Positions 27,490 through 40,253 are shown, numbered from the stretch's first letter. The stretch: 64,000 nucleotides of DNA from Ramlibacter alkalitolerans (GCF_016722765.1 NZ_JAEQND010000010.1:120001-184000), one strand, 5' to 3'. A program made the numbers and translations. The notes: generated from the letters alone by a model not told the origin.

Positions 27490-28161
27490 ATGAGCGATAG
27501 CCGTGCGATCCCCAACGCCGGTCCCGACTTCGAGCACCTGCTGGCGCAGGACGTGGTGATCGCCGGCGACGCCGCGGTGCCCACCGGCGCGCAGGCCATC
27601 GAGCCGGACCACTCGCCGCGCGCGCCGCAGGCCGGCGCAGTGCGTCCCATCGAGACCGCGCTGCGCATGGGCACGGCCACCGGCCTGGACCTGCAGCGCG
27701 AGGTGGAGCAGTTCCTCTACGCCCAGGCCGAACTGCTCGATGGCAAGCAATGGCAGGCCTGGATCGACCTGTTCGACGAGGCCGGCGTGTACTGGATGCC
27801 GATCGCGCCGGAGCAGACCGACTGGGAAGGCTCGCCCTCGATCTTCGCCGAGGACAAGCTGATGATGGAGATCCGCAAGGGCCGGGTCACGCATCCCAAC
27901 GCCTGGTCGCAGGCGCCGCAGTGGGCCACCAACCACCTCGTGAGCCACGTGAGCATCGAGTCGGCCGACGGGCAGCAGGTGCAGGTGCGATCGCGCTTCC
28001 ACCTGATGGAGCTGCGGCGCGACCAGATCCGCCACTTCGGCGGCAGCTACCGGCACACGCTGGTGCGCGACGGGGCTGGCCACCTGCGCATCCGGCTGCA
28101 GCGCGTCGACCTGTTCAACAGCCAGGCGAGCTACGACTACGTCCTGCAGATCTGGGTCTGA
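27490..28161 (+). CDS. Rieske dioxygenase beta subunit
   Basis: A 223-residue protein of the ring-hydroxylating dioxygenase small-subunit family (NTF2-like fold). The core begins at LQREVEQFLYAQAELLDG, includes LFDEAGVYWMPIAPEQTDW and ends with VDLFNSQASYDYVLQIWV. About 60 residues precede the usual start (MSDSRAIPNAGPDFEHLLAQ and onward), a Pro/Ala-rich extension not typical of the family. GAGGAG precedes the ATG. It should assemble with the alpha subunit, probably as a hexamer. Confidence 0.88.
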   Translation: MSDSRAIPNAGPDFEHLLAQDVVIAGDAAVPTGAQAIEPDHSPRAPQAGAVRPIETALRMGTATGLDLQREVEQFLYAQAELLDGKQWQAWIDLFDEAGVYWMPIAPEQTDWEGSPSIFAEDKLMMEIRKGRVTHPNAWSQAPQWATNHLVSHVSIESADGQQVQVRSRFHLMELRRDQIRHFGGSYRHTLVRDGAGHLRIRLQRVDLFNSQASYDYVLQIWV

Positions 28162-28182
28162 ACCGTTCCAAGGAGCCGCGCC

Positions 28183-29361
28183 ATGGATGTCCTGCGTCCC
28201 CTCGTCCTCGCCTGCGCCCTGGCGGCTACTGCGTTGTGTGCGCAGGCCGCCGACAAGGTCAAGGTCGGATTCGTCAGCACCCTGTCCGGCCCGTCGGCGG
28301 CACTCGGCGTCGACATCCGCGACGGCTTCCTGCTGGCCGTGAAGCTCAATGGCGGCAAGCTCGGTGGCCTGCCCGCCGACGTGCTGGTGAGCGACGACCA
28401 GTTCAAGCCCGACGTGGCGCGGCAGCTGTTCGAGCGCAACGTCAAGCGCGACAAGGTCGACTTCATGACCGGCGTGGTGTTCTCCAACATCATGCTGGCG
28501 GCACTGCCCGAGGCGATCGACAACCAGGTGATCTACCTCAGTCCCAACGCGGCGCCCTCGCCGATGGCGGGCAAGGAATGCAATCCGCTGTTCTTCGCCG
28601 TGAGCTGGCCCAACGACGCCTACCACGAGGCGGCCGGCGCGTTCGCGAACCAGCGCGGGCTGAAGAACGTCTATCTGGTAGCGCCGAACTACCAGGCCGG
28701 CAAGGACTCGCTGGGCGGCTTCAAGCGCACCTTCAAGGGCCAGGTGGCGGGCGAGGTCTACACCAAGCTGGGGCAGCTCGATTACGCGCCGGAGCTAGCG
28801 GAGATCCGCGCTGCCAAGCCGCAGGCGCTGTACATCTTCCTGCCCGGCGGCATGGGCATCAACTTCATCAAGCAGTTCGTTGCCGCCGGCCTGTCCAGGG
28901 ACATCATGCTGCTGCTGCCCGGCTTCAGCGCCGACCAGGACGTGATCGGCGCCGTCGGCACGCCGATGGCGGGCCTGTTCAACACGGCGCACTGGTCGCC
29001 CGACCTGGCCAATGCCGCGAACCGCAAGTTCGTCGCCGAGTTCGAGAAGGAATACAAGCGCACGCCGACGCTCTATGCGTCCCAGGGCTACGACACGGCG
29101 CGGCTGATCGACGCCGCCGTGCGCGACACCAAGGGCAAGCTGGAGGACAAGCAGGCCGTGCGCGCGGCGCTGCGGGCGGCGCACTTCGAGTCGGTGCGCG
29201 GCGCCTTCAAGTTCAACACCAACCAGTACCCGATCCAGAACTACTACGTGCGCACGGTCGGCAGCGACGGCAAGGGCGGGCTGGTGAACAAGTCCTTCAA
29301 CGAACCGATCCTGAAGGACCACGGCGACGCCTACGCGCAGCAGTGCAAGATGCCTCGGTGA
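28183..29361 (+). CDS. LIV-type ABC transporter substrate-binding protein
   Basis: A 392-residue periplasmic protein with a signal peptide (MDVLRPLVLACALAATALCA) and the Peripla_BP_6 fold (KVKVGFVSTLSGPSAALG, ENR-type loops, QGYDTARLIDAAV). In catabolic clusters this class often binds aromatic acids rather than amino acids, which fits its place 21 bases after the dioxygenase genes. AAGGAG precedes the ATG. Confidence 0.9.
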   Translation: MDVLRPLVLACALAATALCAQAADKVKVGFVSTLSGPSAALGVDIRDGFLLAVKLNGGKLGGLPADVLVSDDQFKPDVARQLFERNVKRDKVDFMTGVVFSNIMLAALPEAIDNQVIYLSPNAAPSPMAGKECNPLFFAVSWPNDAYHEAAGAFANQRGLKNVYLVAPNYQAGKDSLGGFKRTFKGQVAGEVYTKLGQLDYAPELAEIRAAKPQALYIFLPGGMGINFIKQFVAAGLSRDIMLLLPGFSADQDVIGAVGTPMAGLFNTAHWSPDLANAANRKFVAEFEKEYKRTPTLYASQGYDTARLIDAAVRDTKGKLEDKQAVRAALRAAHFESVRGAFKFNTNQYPIQNYYVRTVGSDGKGGLVNKSFNEPILKDHGDAYAQQCKMPR

Positions 29362-29373
29362 GGCGCGCCCATG

Positions 29374-29460
29374 CGTCGTCCCCGCGCAGGCGGGGACCCA
29401 GGGCGCCCTCGTGCACGCGCTGCGTGCGTGCCCTGGATCCCCGCCTGCGCGGGGATGACG
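29374..29460. repeat. Long inverted repeat (paired palindromic elements) inside the operon
   Basis: Two head-to-head copies of the same repeat type found in iorB. The 31-base arms (29374-29404 and 29430-29460) match at 29 positions around a 25-base loop, and each arm contains its own small palindrome (CCCCG...CGGGG). It fills the 118-base gap between the binding-protein gene and livH. As RNA it would form a very stable cruciform-like stem, able to protect the upstream mRNA or reduce downstream expression. Confidence 0.85.
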
Positions 29461-29479
29461 GCGTGGCGGGGTAGCCGCC

Positions 29480-30400
29480 ATGGGCCTGACCCTCTTCCTC
29501 GAACAACTCCTCAACGGCCTGCAATACGGCCTGATGCTGTTCCTGCTGGCCGCGGGCCTGACGATCGTGTTCGGCGTGATGGACATGATCAACCTCGCCC
29601 ACGGCTCGCTGTACATGGTGGGAGCCTTCCTCGCCGCGTGGATCACGCAGCTCGCCGGATCGTTCTGGCTCGGCCTGCTCGGCGCCGTCGTGCTCACGGC
29701 CCTGGCCGCGATGCTGCTGGAGGTGGCGGTGCTGCGCAGCCTCTACCTGCGCGACCACCTCTCGCAGGTGCTCGCCACCTTCGCCCTGATCCTGATCCTG
29801 AACGACGGCGTGCGCATGGTGTTCGGCACCGACCGGCCGCTCTCCGTGCCGGCAGCGTTCGACCATCCCGTGATGCTGCCGCTCGGCTTCCAGTACCCGG
29901 CGTGGCGGCTGGTGATCATCGCCACCGGCCTGGTGCTCGCGCTGGCCCTGTACCTGCTGGTGCAGCGCACGCGCCTGGGCGCGCTGGTGCGGGCCGGCGC
30001 CTCCAACCGCGAGATGAGCAGCGCCATGGGCGTGGACGTGCCCACGCTGTTCACGGCGGTGTTCGGGCTCGGTGCGGCCCTGTGCGCCGTGGCGGGCGCG
30101 CTGCTCGGCCCGCTGCTGGCGGTGCAGGTCGGCATGGGCGAGACGATTCTGATCCCGGCCTTCGTCGTGGTGGTGATCGGCGGCATCGGCTCGATGCGCG
30201 GGGCGCTGGTCGGCGCGCTGCTGGTGGGGCTGGTCGACACGCTGGGGCGCACGCTGCTGCAGCAGGCGCTGCGCGAAACGCTGCCGCCGCAGTGGTCCAG
30301 CGCCGCGGGTCCGGCGCTGGCCTCGGTCGCCGTGTACGTGCTGATGGCGGCGGTCCTGGTGTGGCGACCGCAGGGGCTGCTGCCGGTGCGGGGCCGATGA
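29480..30400 (+). CDS. livH: LIV-type ABC transporter permease (LivH)
   Basis: A 306-residue inner-membrane permease with LivH signatures: LNGLQYGLMLFLLAAGLTIVFGVMDMINLAHGS near the N-terminus and FVVVVIGGIGSMRGALVGAL near the C-terminus. It pairs with the LivM part of the next protein. The stop overlaps the next start (ATGA). Confidence 0.92.
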   Translation: MGLTLFLEQLLNGLQYGLMLFLLAAGLTIVFGVMDMINLAHGSLYMVGAFLAAWITQLAGSFWLGLLGAVVLTALAAMLLEVAVLRSLYLRDHLSQVLATFALILILNDGVRMVFGTDRPLSVPAAFDHPVMLPLGFQYPAWRLVIIATGLVLALALYLLVQRTRLGALVRAGASNREMSSAMGVDVPTLFTAVFGLGAALCAVAGALLGPLLAVQVGMGETILIPAFVVVVIGGIGSMRGALVGALLVGLVDTLGRTLLQQALRETLPPQWSSAAGPALASVAVYVLMAAVLVWRPQGLLPVRGR

Positions 30401-32135
30401 GGCCGGCGCGGATCGCCACGGCCCTGGCCCTGGTGGCGGCCCTGGCGATGCCCTGGCTGCTGCGCGCCGTGGGCATGGATTTCTACCTCAGCCTCGCGAC
30501 GCGCATCCTGGTGTTCGCGATCGCGGCGACCAGCCTCAACCTGCTGCTCGGTTACGCCGGCATGGTGTCGCTGGGGCACGCGGCCTTCATGGGATTGGGC
30601 GCGTACGCGAGCGGGTTGCTGCTCTCGGAGGGGCAGCAGGGCCTGGCGCTGCACCTGGCGGTCACCGTCGCCGTGACCGCGTGCGCCGCCCTCGTGATCG
30701 GCGCGATTTCGCTGCGAACCCGCGGCGTGTACTTCATCATGATCACGCTGGCCTTCGCGCAGATGCTGTTCTACCTGGCCAACTCGATCAAGGGCTGGGG
30801 CGGCGACGAAGGCCTGCGGATCCGCTCGCGCGTGCGGCTGCCCTCCGGTGCCGACCTGCACGACGGCCCCACGCTGTACTACACGGCCCTGGCGGCGCTG
30901 GCGCTGTGCCTGCTCGCGCTGTGGCGTCTGGCCCGCTCGCGCATCGGGCTGGCGGTGCGGGCGCTGCGCGACGACGAACTGCGGGCCGAGGCGCTGGGGC
31001 TGCCCACCTACCGCTGGAAGCTCGCGATCTTCGTCGTGGCGGGCGTGGTGGCGGGCCTCGCCGGTGCGCTGGGCGCCAACCTGCAGGGCTACGTCAGCCC
31101 CTCCAACCTGCACTGGACGCAATCGGGGACGCTGCTGGTCATGGTGATCCTGGGCGGCGCCGGCACGCTGTGGGGCGGCGTCGCCGGTGCCGTGGCGCTG
31201 CTGCTGCTGGAGGAGGCGCTCGGCGCCTGGACCGAGCACTGGGAGTTCTGGACCGGGCTGGTGCTGCTGGCGGCGGTGCTGTTCGCGCGGAGGGGGCTGG
31301 CGGGCTTGTTCGCGGCGGAGGGGGAGCGTAGGCTGGCGGTGGAGCGACAGCGAAACCCCAGCGATGCGCGAAGCGCTGGGGTTCCCGGCGCGCGTTGCGC
31401 GCGGTCACCACCAGCCTACGAAAGCGCCGATGGTCCCCTGCTGGACATCCGTGGCCTGCGCAAATCCTTCGGCTCGCTCGTCGTCACCGACGGCGTCGAC
31501 CTCGACGTGCAGGCCGGCGAGATCCACGCCCTGATCGGCCCCAACGGCGCCGGCAAGACGACGCTGGTCGCGCAGCTCGCCGGCGAACTGGCCAGCGACG
31601 CCGGCAGCGTGTCCCTGGCCGGGCGCGACATCAGCCACTTGCGCATGCACCAGCGCGCGCGCGCCGGCCTGGTGCGCTCGTTCCAGATCACGCGCCTGTT
31701 CCGCAGCCTCACGGTGGCCGAGCACGTCGCCTTCGCGGTGCAGGCGCGCGGCGCCGGCGGCCGGCCGGTCGAGGACGTCCTGGCCCGCGTCGGGCTGGCG
31801 GACCGCGGGTACGCCGGGGTCGACCAGCTTTCCCACGGCGAACAGCGCGCGCTGGAGGTGGGCCTCACGCTGGCGAGCCAGCCCCGCCTGGTGCTGCTGG
31901 ACGAACCGCTGGCCGGCATGGGCCCGGAGGAGTCGCGCGCCATGACCGAACTGATCGCCGGCCTGCGCGGCGAATGCGCCGTGCTGCTGATCGAGCACGA
32001 CGTGCAGGCGGTGTTCCGGCTCGCCGGACGGGTCTCGGTGCTGGTGGCCGGCGCCGTCGTCGCGAGCGGCCCGCCGGAGGCGGTGCGCGCGGATCCCGGC
32101 GTGGTTGCGGCCTACCTGGGCGACGAGGTGGTGGC

Positions 32136-32139
<4 letters not shown>
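30397..32139 (+). CDS. LivM-LivG fusion: ABC permease plus ATP-binding domain
   Basis: A 580-residue fusion. Residues 1-310 are a LivM-type permease (LNLLLGYAGMVSLGHAAFMG near the start). Residues about 345-580 are a LivG-type ATPase with Walker A GPNGAGKTT (about 381), signature LSHGEQR (about 478) and Walker B VLLDEP (about 496). The linker (about residues 312-341) is the in-frame translation of a nested palindromic repeat found elsewhere in the window. LivM/LivG fusions are known in Burkholderiales; here the repeat seems to have created or occupied the junction. The start overlaps livH (ATGA) and the end overlaps livF (GTGA). Confidence 0.9.
31330..31417. repeat. Nested palindromic repeat, copy 2 (inside LivM-LivG gene)
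   Basis: Outer arms AGGCTGGCGGTG (31330-31341) and CACCACCAGCCT (31406-31417), one mismatch; inner perfect arms AACCCCAGCG (31354-31363) and CGCTGGGGTT (31374-31383). The central 10 bases read ATGCGCGAAG, the reverse complement of the centre in copies 1 and 3, so the core is inverted relative to the others. Confidence 0.85.
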
Positions 32140-32831
<692 letters not shown>

Positions 32832-32845
32832 ATTAGAGTCGCGCG

Positions 32846-34276
32846 ATGGGCCGTACCCGCCGGCATTTCCTCCAGGCCGCATCGCTGGCCGGCCTGAGCG
32901 CCGTCGTCGGCCGCAGCGCCGCGCAGGAGCGCCCGAGCCTGCCGGTGCCGCCGCTGCAGGACCTGCGCCCCGGCACTCCGGTGACGCTCACGGCCCGCGT
33001 GGGCGAAACCGAATTCTTCCCCGGCAAGCCTAGCCCCACCGCGGGCTACAACCGCCACCTGCTGGGCCCGACGCTGCGCGTGAGGAGCGGCGACGAGGTC
33101 ACGCTGAACGTCCGCAACGAACTGCCGGAGATGACCACGGTGCACTGGCACGGGCTGCTGATCCCGGCCGCGGTGGACGGCGGGCCGCACAACGAGATCG
33201 CGGCCGGCCAGACCTGGAAGGCCGAGCTGCCGGTGCAGCAAGGCGCATCGACCTGCTGGTACCACCCCCATCCCCACGGCCGCACCGGCCTGCAGGTGTA
33301 CGGCGGCCTGGCCGGCATGCTGATCGTGACCGACCGCGAGGAACAGGCGCTGGGGCTGCCTTCGCGCTACGGCGTGGACGACCTGCCCCTGATCCTGCAG
33401 GACCGCGTGTTCGACCGCGAGCAGCACCTGGTCTATCCGCGCGGCCACATGGCCCTGATGCACGGCGCGCTGGGCAGCGTGATGCTGGTGAATGGCGTGC
33501 GCGAGCCGCGCGCGGCGGTGCCGGCGGGGCTGGTGCGGCTGCGCCTGCTCAATGGTGCGAACGCGCGGGTGTACGACCTGGCCTTCGAGGACGGGCGCAC
33601 TTTCCACTGGATAGGCACCGAGGGCGGACTGCTGCGCGAACCGGTCGCGCTGCAGCGCATCGCGCTGGCGCCGGGGCAGCGCGCCGAACTCCTGGTCGAT
33701 TTCGGCGATGCGCGCCCCGCCGTGCTGGTGAACCGCACGACCGCCGGCCGCCAGCCGCTGCTGCATTTCGCGCCAGCGGGCGAGCGCCGGCCGCACGCGC
33801 TGCCGGCCCGCCTGGCCCAGTGGCAGTCGCCGCCGCGCGAGGCCGCCACCCAGCGCCGCCGCCTGACGCTGACCATGGGCAACGGTGGTGCCATGGACGG
33901 CATGTCCGGCCTGCCGGGCATGCAGGGCATGCCCATGCCGCACGGCTTCGACGGTCGACCCTTCGACATGGCGCGCATCGACCAGCGCGTGAAGCTCGGC
34001 GCGGTGGAGATCTGGGAGGTGTCGGCGCTGCCCGGGATGATGATGGACCAGGCCCATCCCTTCCACATGCACGGCGTTCACTTCGAGGTGATCCGGCGCG
34101 ACGGCCGCGCGCCCGATGCGCTGGATGCCGGCCGCCGCGACACCGTGCTGGTCGACGCGCCGGTCGAACTGCTGGTGCACTTCACGCAGCCGGGGCCGAC
34201 GGTGCCCTTCATGTACCACTGCCACATCCTCGAACACGAGGACGCCGGCATGATGGGCCAGTTCACCGTCTCGTAG
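32846..34276 (+). CDS. Multicopper oxidase (CueO/laccase-like), Tat-exported
   Basis: A 476-residue periplasmic oxidase. The N-terminus has a twin-arginine signal (GRTRRHFLQAASLAGLSAVV). All four copper motifs are present: HWHG (100-103), HPHPHG (140-145), HPFHMHG and HCHILEHEDAGMM (458-470; Cys459 is the type-1 ligand). A Met-rich loop (MDGMSGLPGMQGMPMPHG) resembles the CueO methionine segment, which suggests cuprous oxidase activity. It starts 14 bases after livF, so it may be co-transcribed, although a TAGAGT -10-like sequence lies just before the ATG. Confidence 0.9.
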   Translation: MGRTRRHFLQAASLAGLSAVVGRSAAQERPSLPVPPLQDLRPGTPVTLTARVGETEFFPGKPSPTAGYNRHLLGPTLRVRSGDEVTLNVRNELPEMTTVHWHGLLIPAAVDGGPHNEIAAGQTWKAELPVQQGASTCWYHPHPHGRTGLQVYGGLAGMLIVTDREEQALGLPSRYGVDDLPLILQDRVFDREQHLVYPRGHMALMHGALGSVMLVNGVREPRAAVPAGLVRLRLLNGANARVYDLAFEDGRTFHWIGTEGGLLREPVALQRIALAPGQRAELLVDFGDARPAVLVNRTTAGRQPLLHFAPAGERRPHALPARLAQWQSPPREAATQRRRLTLTMGNGGAMDGMSGLPGMQGMPMPHGFDGRPFDMARIDQRVKLGAVEIWEVSALPGMMMDQAHPFHMHGVHFEVIRRDGRAPDALDAGRRDTVLVDAPVELLVHFTQPGPTVPFMYHCHILEHEDAGMMGQFTVS

Positions 34277-34302
34277 GAGCCGGGGCACCCAGGGGCGACT
34301 GG

Positions 34303-36240
34303 CTAGAAGCTGGTGGCGCCGGCCGGCTTGCCGAAGCGCGCGCGCGCCTCGTTCAGCAGCGCGATGAGCGCATCGAGTTCCACCGGCTTGGTCAGGTGCG
34401 CATCGAAGCCCGCATCGCGGGTGCGCTTCTTGTCGTCCTCGTTGCCGAAGCCCGTCATGGCCACCAGGTAGGTGGCCGATGCGTCGGCCTCGGCGATCAG
34501 GCGCCGGCGCACCTCGTAGCCGTCCATGCCCGGCATGGCGAGATCGAGCAGGACCATGTGGGGGCGGAAGCGCTGCGCGACCTGGATGCCGTTCTCGCCG
34601 TCGTAGGCCGACTCGACCTGGTTGCCCAGCAGGCGCAGCACGTCGCTGGCGCTGTCGGCGGAGTCGCGGTTGTCGTCGATCACCAGCACGCGCAGGCCGC
34701 CGGCGGCCTCCTCCTGCCGTTCCTCCTCCGCGGCCGCCGCCGCGGCCTGGCCGGCCACCGGCAGGCGCAGCGTGAAGGTACTGCCGCGGCCGCGGCCGGC
34801 GCTGGCGGCCTCGATGCTGCCGCCGTGCATTTCCGCCAGCGAGCGCGCCAGCGTCAGGCCGATGCCGAGCCCGCTTTCGGAGGCGGCGGACTGCGCCGTC
34901 TCGGCCTGGGCGAACAGCTGGAAGATCCGCTGCAGGTCGTCGGCGGCGATGCCGCGGCCGTTGTCCTGCACCGTCACGTACGCGAAGCTCTCGTCGGCCC
35001 GCACCTTCAGCGCGATGCGGCCGTTGTCGGGCGTGTACTTGGCGGCATTCACCAGCAGGTTCTGCAGCACCTGCGACAGCCGGGTGGAGTCGCCGTTGAC
35101 CCACACCGGCTCCTGCGGCTGCTCCACGTCCAGGGTGTGGCGCCGCGACGTGACCAGCGGCCGCACGGTCTCGATGCTGCGCGCCACGACGTCCGACAGG
35201 CGCAGCAGTTCCTTGCGCAGCTTGATCTTGCCGGTGCTCAGCCGGCCCACATCGAGAAGGTCGTCGACCAGGCGCGTGACCTGCGTGAGCTGCCGGTCGA
35301 TCACGTCGCGGCAGTTGCGCAGCACCGGGCTGGAGAGCGTCTCCAGCTGCATGATGGTGACGGCGTTGCGGATCGGCGCCAGCGGGTTGCGCAGTTCGTG
35401 CGCCAGCATCGCCAGGAACTCGTTCATGCGCCGGCTGGATTCTTCCAGTTCCTCCAGGCGCCGGCGCTCGCTCATGTCGCGCGTGATCTTGGCGAAGCCG
35501 CGCAGGTCGCCCCCCGGGCCGCGCACCGCGGTGATCACCACGTTGGCCCAGAACAGGCTGCCGTCCTTGCGCACGCGCCAGCCTTCGGTTTCGAAGCGGC
35601 CTTGCTCCAGCGCCTTGCCGAGAGCGGCCTCGGGCTTGCCGGCCGCGCGGTCCTCCGGGGTGTAGAAGGTGCGGAAGTCGGCGCCGATGATTTCCTCGCC
35701 GCGGTAGCCCTTGATCGCCTCGGCGCCGGCATTCCAGCTTTCGACGATGCCCTCGGGGCTGAGCATGAAGATCGCGTAGTCCTGCACCGAGTCGACCAGC
35801 AGGCGGAAGCGCTCCTCGCTGGCGCGCAGTTCGTCCTCGTGGCGGCGCCGTTCCGTCAAGTCGCGCGTGATCTTGGCGAAGCCGGTGAGCTCGCCCATCG
35901 GGCCGTACAGGGCCGTGATGGTCACGTTGGCCCAGAAGCGCGTGCCGTCCTTGCGCAGGCGCCAGCCCTCGTCCTCGAAGCGACCGCGCAGCTGCGCGAG
36001 CCGCAGTTCCTCCTGGGGCCAGCCCGAGTCCACGGCCTCGGGCGGATAGAAGATGGAGAAGTGCTGGCCGAGGATCTCGTCGCGCCGGTAGCCCTTGAGC
36101 TTCTGCGCGCCGCTGTTCCAGGAGACGATGCGGCCCTCGGGATCGAGCATGAAGATCCCGTAATCCGTGACCGCTTCGATGAGCAGCTGCAGACGCTGCT
36201 CGAGCGAATTTTCCGGGCGGGACTCGGCAAGCATGGTCAT
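34303..36240 (-). CDS. PAS-PAS hybrid histidine kinase with C-terminal receiver
   Basis: A 645-residue cytosolic kinase without membrane segments. Two similar PAS domains (about 20-130 and 145-260) share the motif RLRKDGTRFWANV / RVRKDGSLFWANV and end in GFAKITRDLTERRR-like linkers, so they look duplicated. HisKA: His281 in MLAHELRNPL. HATPase: N398, DNGRG (426-430), GLGIG (457-461). Receiver: Asp566 in LLDLAMPGMDG. The architecture is a soluble sensor of redox, light or small ligands. A GATAAT -10-like sequence lies 12 bases before the start codon. It faces the multicopper oxidase tail-to-tail. Confidence 0.9.
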   Translation of the reverse strand: MTMLAESRPENSLEQRLQLLIEAVTDYGIFMLDPEGRIVSWNSGAQKLKGYRRDEILGQHFSIFYPPEAVDSGWPQEELRLAQLRGRFEDEGWRLRKDGTRFWANVTITALYGPMGELTGFAKITRDLTERRRHEDELRASEERFRLLVDSVQDYAIFMLSPEGIVESWNAGAEAIKGYRGEEIIGADFRTFYTPEDRAAGKPEAALGKALEQGRFETEGWRVRKDGSLFWANVVITAVRGPGGDLRGFAKITRDMSERRRLEELEESSRRMNEFLAMLAHELRNPLAPIRNAVTIMQLETLSSPVLRNCRDVIDRQLTQVTRLVDDLLDVGRLSTGKIKLRKELLRLSDVVARSIETVRPLVTSRRHTLDVEQPQEPVWVNGDSTRLSQVLQNLLVNAAKYTPDNGRIALKVRADESFAYVTVQDNGRGIAADDLQRIFQLFAQAETAQSAASESGLGIGLTLARSLAEMHGGSIEAASAGRGRGSTFTLRLPVAGQAAAAAAEEERQEEAAGGLRVLVIDDNRDSADSASDVLRLLGNQVESAYDGENGIQVAQRFRPHMVLLDLAMPGMDGYEVRRRLIAEADASATYLVAMTGFGNEDDKKRTRDAGFDAHLTKPVELDALIALLNEARARFGKPAGATSF

Positions 36241-36344
36241 GGGCGCCGGCCCATTATCCGCAGGGGGGTCCGCGCAACCGCCAGGCCCAAGCCGTAAACG
36301 GGATCTCGTCCTACACCGTAATCCGCGTTCTTAGCACCTTTCGC

Positions 36345-38317
<1,973 letters not shown>

Positions 38318-38321
<4 letters not shown>

Positions 38322-39247
38322 CCTGTTCGGCCGTTCGATGATACGGCCGTCCGCGGCGCCGGCATGGATGCCGGCCAGAGCACCGAGAGGATGGCGACCA
38401 TCATGAGCGCCACCGCCGTCCAGTCCTGCCAGTGCACGGCTTCGCCGAGCCAGAGGGCGCCGGTGAAGACGCCGAGCACCGGGATCAGCATCACGCTGAG
38501 TGTCGACGCCACGGCCGGCAGGCCCTTGGCCAGGAAGGTCCACGCCGCGTGGGCGAAGCCGAAGATCAGGATGGCGTTGTACAGGATGGCGCCCGTGGCG
38601 TTGCGGTCCGGTGCGCGCCACTGGTCCGCTTCGAAGAGCGCCGCCAGCGTCGCCATGACGACGGCCGTCAGCACCGTCATCCAGAACGAGATCGCCAGCG
38701 CGGGCGCCTGCAGGTGCGTGCGGCGCAACTGCTGCGTGCCCAGGGCCCACGAAGCCGCCGAGACGAGGGCCAGCACCACCCCGAAAGGGCGGCCGGCGAG
38801 GTGCGTGAGTTCGTGCCAGAGCAGCAGGAGAACGCCGAGGGCGGCGGCGCTCACGCCGATCCAGCCGCGGCGGCTCAGGGGCGTGGCGAAGAACAGCGCC
38901 CCGATGACGGCCGAAAAGATCGGCATCGTGTAGCCCAGGATGGCGGCGCGGCCGCTGGAGAGCGTGCGCACCGCCAGGATGATGCACACGTGCCAGATGA
39001 ACATGTTGGTCACAGCCAGCCAGAATAGCTCGCGCCAGTGCCGGCGCGGGATGCGGAACGGCACCTTCAGCAGCCGCATGCCCAGCGCCAGCACCGGCAG
39101 CCCGAGCCACATCGAGAGTGCGCGGAAGGTGAGCGGCGGATAGCTGGTGACCCCCAGCTTCATGACAGGCCAGTTGATGCCCCAGACGAGGGTGAGGACC
39201 ACGAGGATGGCGAACTGCTGGCGCGACAGTGCGTGCATGGGCGCCAT
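38318..39247 (-). CDS. EamA/DMT family transporter
   Basis: A 309-residue, ten-helix transporter made of two EamA repeats (LTLVWGINWPVMKLGVTSYPP in the first; ALVSAASWALGTQQLRR in the second). Members export amino acids and metabolites. The start is ATG at 39247; a second ATG three codons later is possible. It shares only 36 bases with divergent pyrF. The 3' overlap with the hybrid kinase gene suggests the kinase may sense something handled by this exporter. Confidence 0.88.
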
Positions 39248-39271
39248 TGTGGCAAGCCCGGGTCAGGCTCC

Positions 39272-39277
39272 TAGAAT
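39272..39277 (+). promoter_or_regulatory. Candidate -10 element of pyrF
   Basis: TAGAAT ends six bases before the pyrF ATG, with a weak -35-like TTGTGG 19 bases upstream. If used, transcription would start at or next to the start codon, giving a leaderless mRNA; no Shine-Dalgarno is present, in agreement. Confidence 0.4.
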
Positions 39278-39283
39278 CGGCCC

Positions 39284-40126
39284 ATGACCTTCCTCGAGAT
39301 GCTGCAGGCGGCGCAGGTGCGCAACGGTTCCATGCTGTGCGTGGGGCTGGACCCGGAGCCGACCCGCTTCCCGCACGGGATGACGGCGAACACGGCCCGC
39401 ATCTTCGATTTCTGCGCCGGCATCGTCGACGCCACCGGCGACCTGGTCTGCGCCTTCAAGCCGCAGATCGCCTACTTCGCGGCGCACCGGGCCGAGGACC
39501 AGCTCGAACAGCTGATGCGCCACCTGCGCGCCAACTTCCCGCACGTGCCGGTGATCCTGGACGCCAAGCGGGGCGACATCGGCTCCACCGCGGAGCAGTA
39601 TGCGCACGAGGCGTTCGAGCGCTACGGCGCCGACGCGGTCACCTTGTCGCCCTTCATGGGTTTCGATTCGGTGCAGCCCTACCTGAAATACCCCGACAAG
39701 GGCGCCTTCCTGCTGTGCCGAACGTCCAACCCCGGTGGCGACGACCTGCAGAACCAGCGGCTCGCCTCCGTCGAGGGCCAGCCCTTGCTGTACGAGCACA
39801 TCGCGCGGCTGGCGCAAGGTGCATGGAACCTGAACGGGCAGCTCGGGCTGGTGGTCGGTGCGACCTACCCGAACGAGATCGAGCGGGTGCGCGACATCGC
39901 GCCCACCATGCCGCTGCTGATTCCCGGCGTGGGTGCGCAGGGCGGCGATGCGGTGGCGACCGTGCAGGCGGGCTGGCGCGCGAAGGGGCCGATCATCGTC
40001 AATTCCTCGCGCTCTATCCTGTATGCGTCGAGCGGCCTCGATTTCGCGGAGGCCGCGCGGGCGGAGGCGCTGCGCACGCAGCTGCTGCTGCGGTCGGGGT
40101 TGCCGGTGATGTCGGATCTGCCGTAG
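39284..40126 (+). CDS. pyrF: Orotidine 5'-phosphate decarboxylase (type 2)
   Basis: A 280-residue TIM-barrel enzyme that makes UMP from OMP. The catalytic tetrad region is [17 protein letters not shown] (Asp93, Lys95, Asp98). The longer length and [14 protein letters not shown] start are typical of the type 2 PyrF seen in many betaproteobacteria. Confidence 0.95.
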   Translation: MTFLEMLQAAQVRNGSMLCVGLDPEPTRFPHGMTANTARIFDFCAGIVDATGDLVCAFKPQIAYFAAHRAEDQLEQLMRHLRANFPHVPVILDAKRGDIGSTAEQYAHEAFERYGADAVTLSPFMGFDSVQPYLKYPDKGAFLLCRTSNPGGDDLQNQRLASVEGQPLLYEHIARLAQGAWNLNGQLGLVVGATYPNEIERVRDIAPTMPLLIPGVGAQGGDAVATVQAGWRAKGPIIVNSSRSILYASSGLDFAEAARAEALRTQLLLRSGLPVMSDLP

Positions 40127-40137
40127 CGGGAGGTCGT

Positions 40138-40228
40138 AGGCTGGTGGTGGTGACGCGCGTCAGCGCCGGAACCCCAGCGCTTCGCGCATCGCTGGGGTTC
40201 GCGCGCTGGCGCGGCTCACCGCCAGCCT
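40138..40228. repeat. Nested palindromic repeat, copy 3
   Basis: Outer arms AGGCTGGTGGTG (40138-40149) and CACCGCCAGCCT (40217-40228), one mismatch; inner perfect arms AACCCCAGCG (40170-40179) and CGCTGGGGTT (40190-40199), centre CTTCGCGCAT. It lies between the ends of pyrF and the convergent stress-protein gene and could terminate both. Confidence 0.85.
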
Positions 40229-40253
40229 ACCGGCCGCGAGCCGCATCGGAGGC

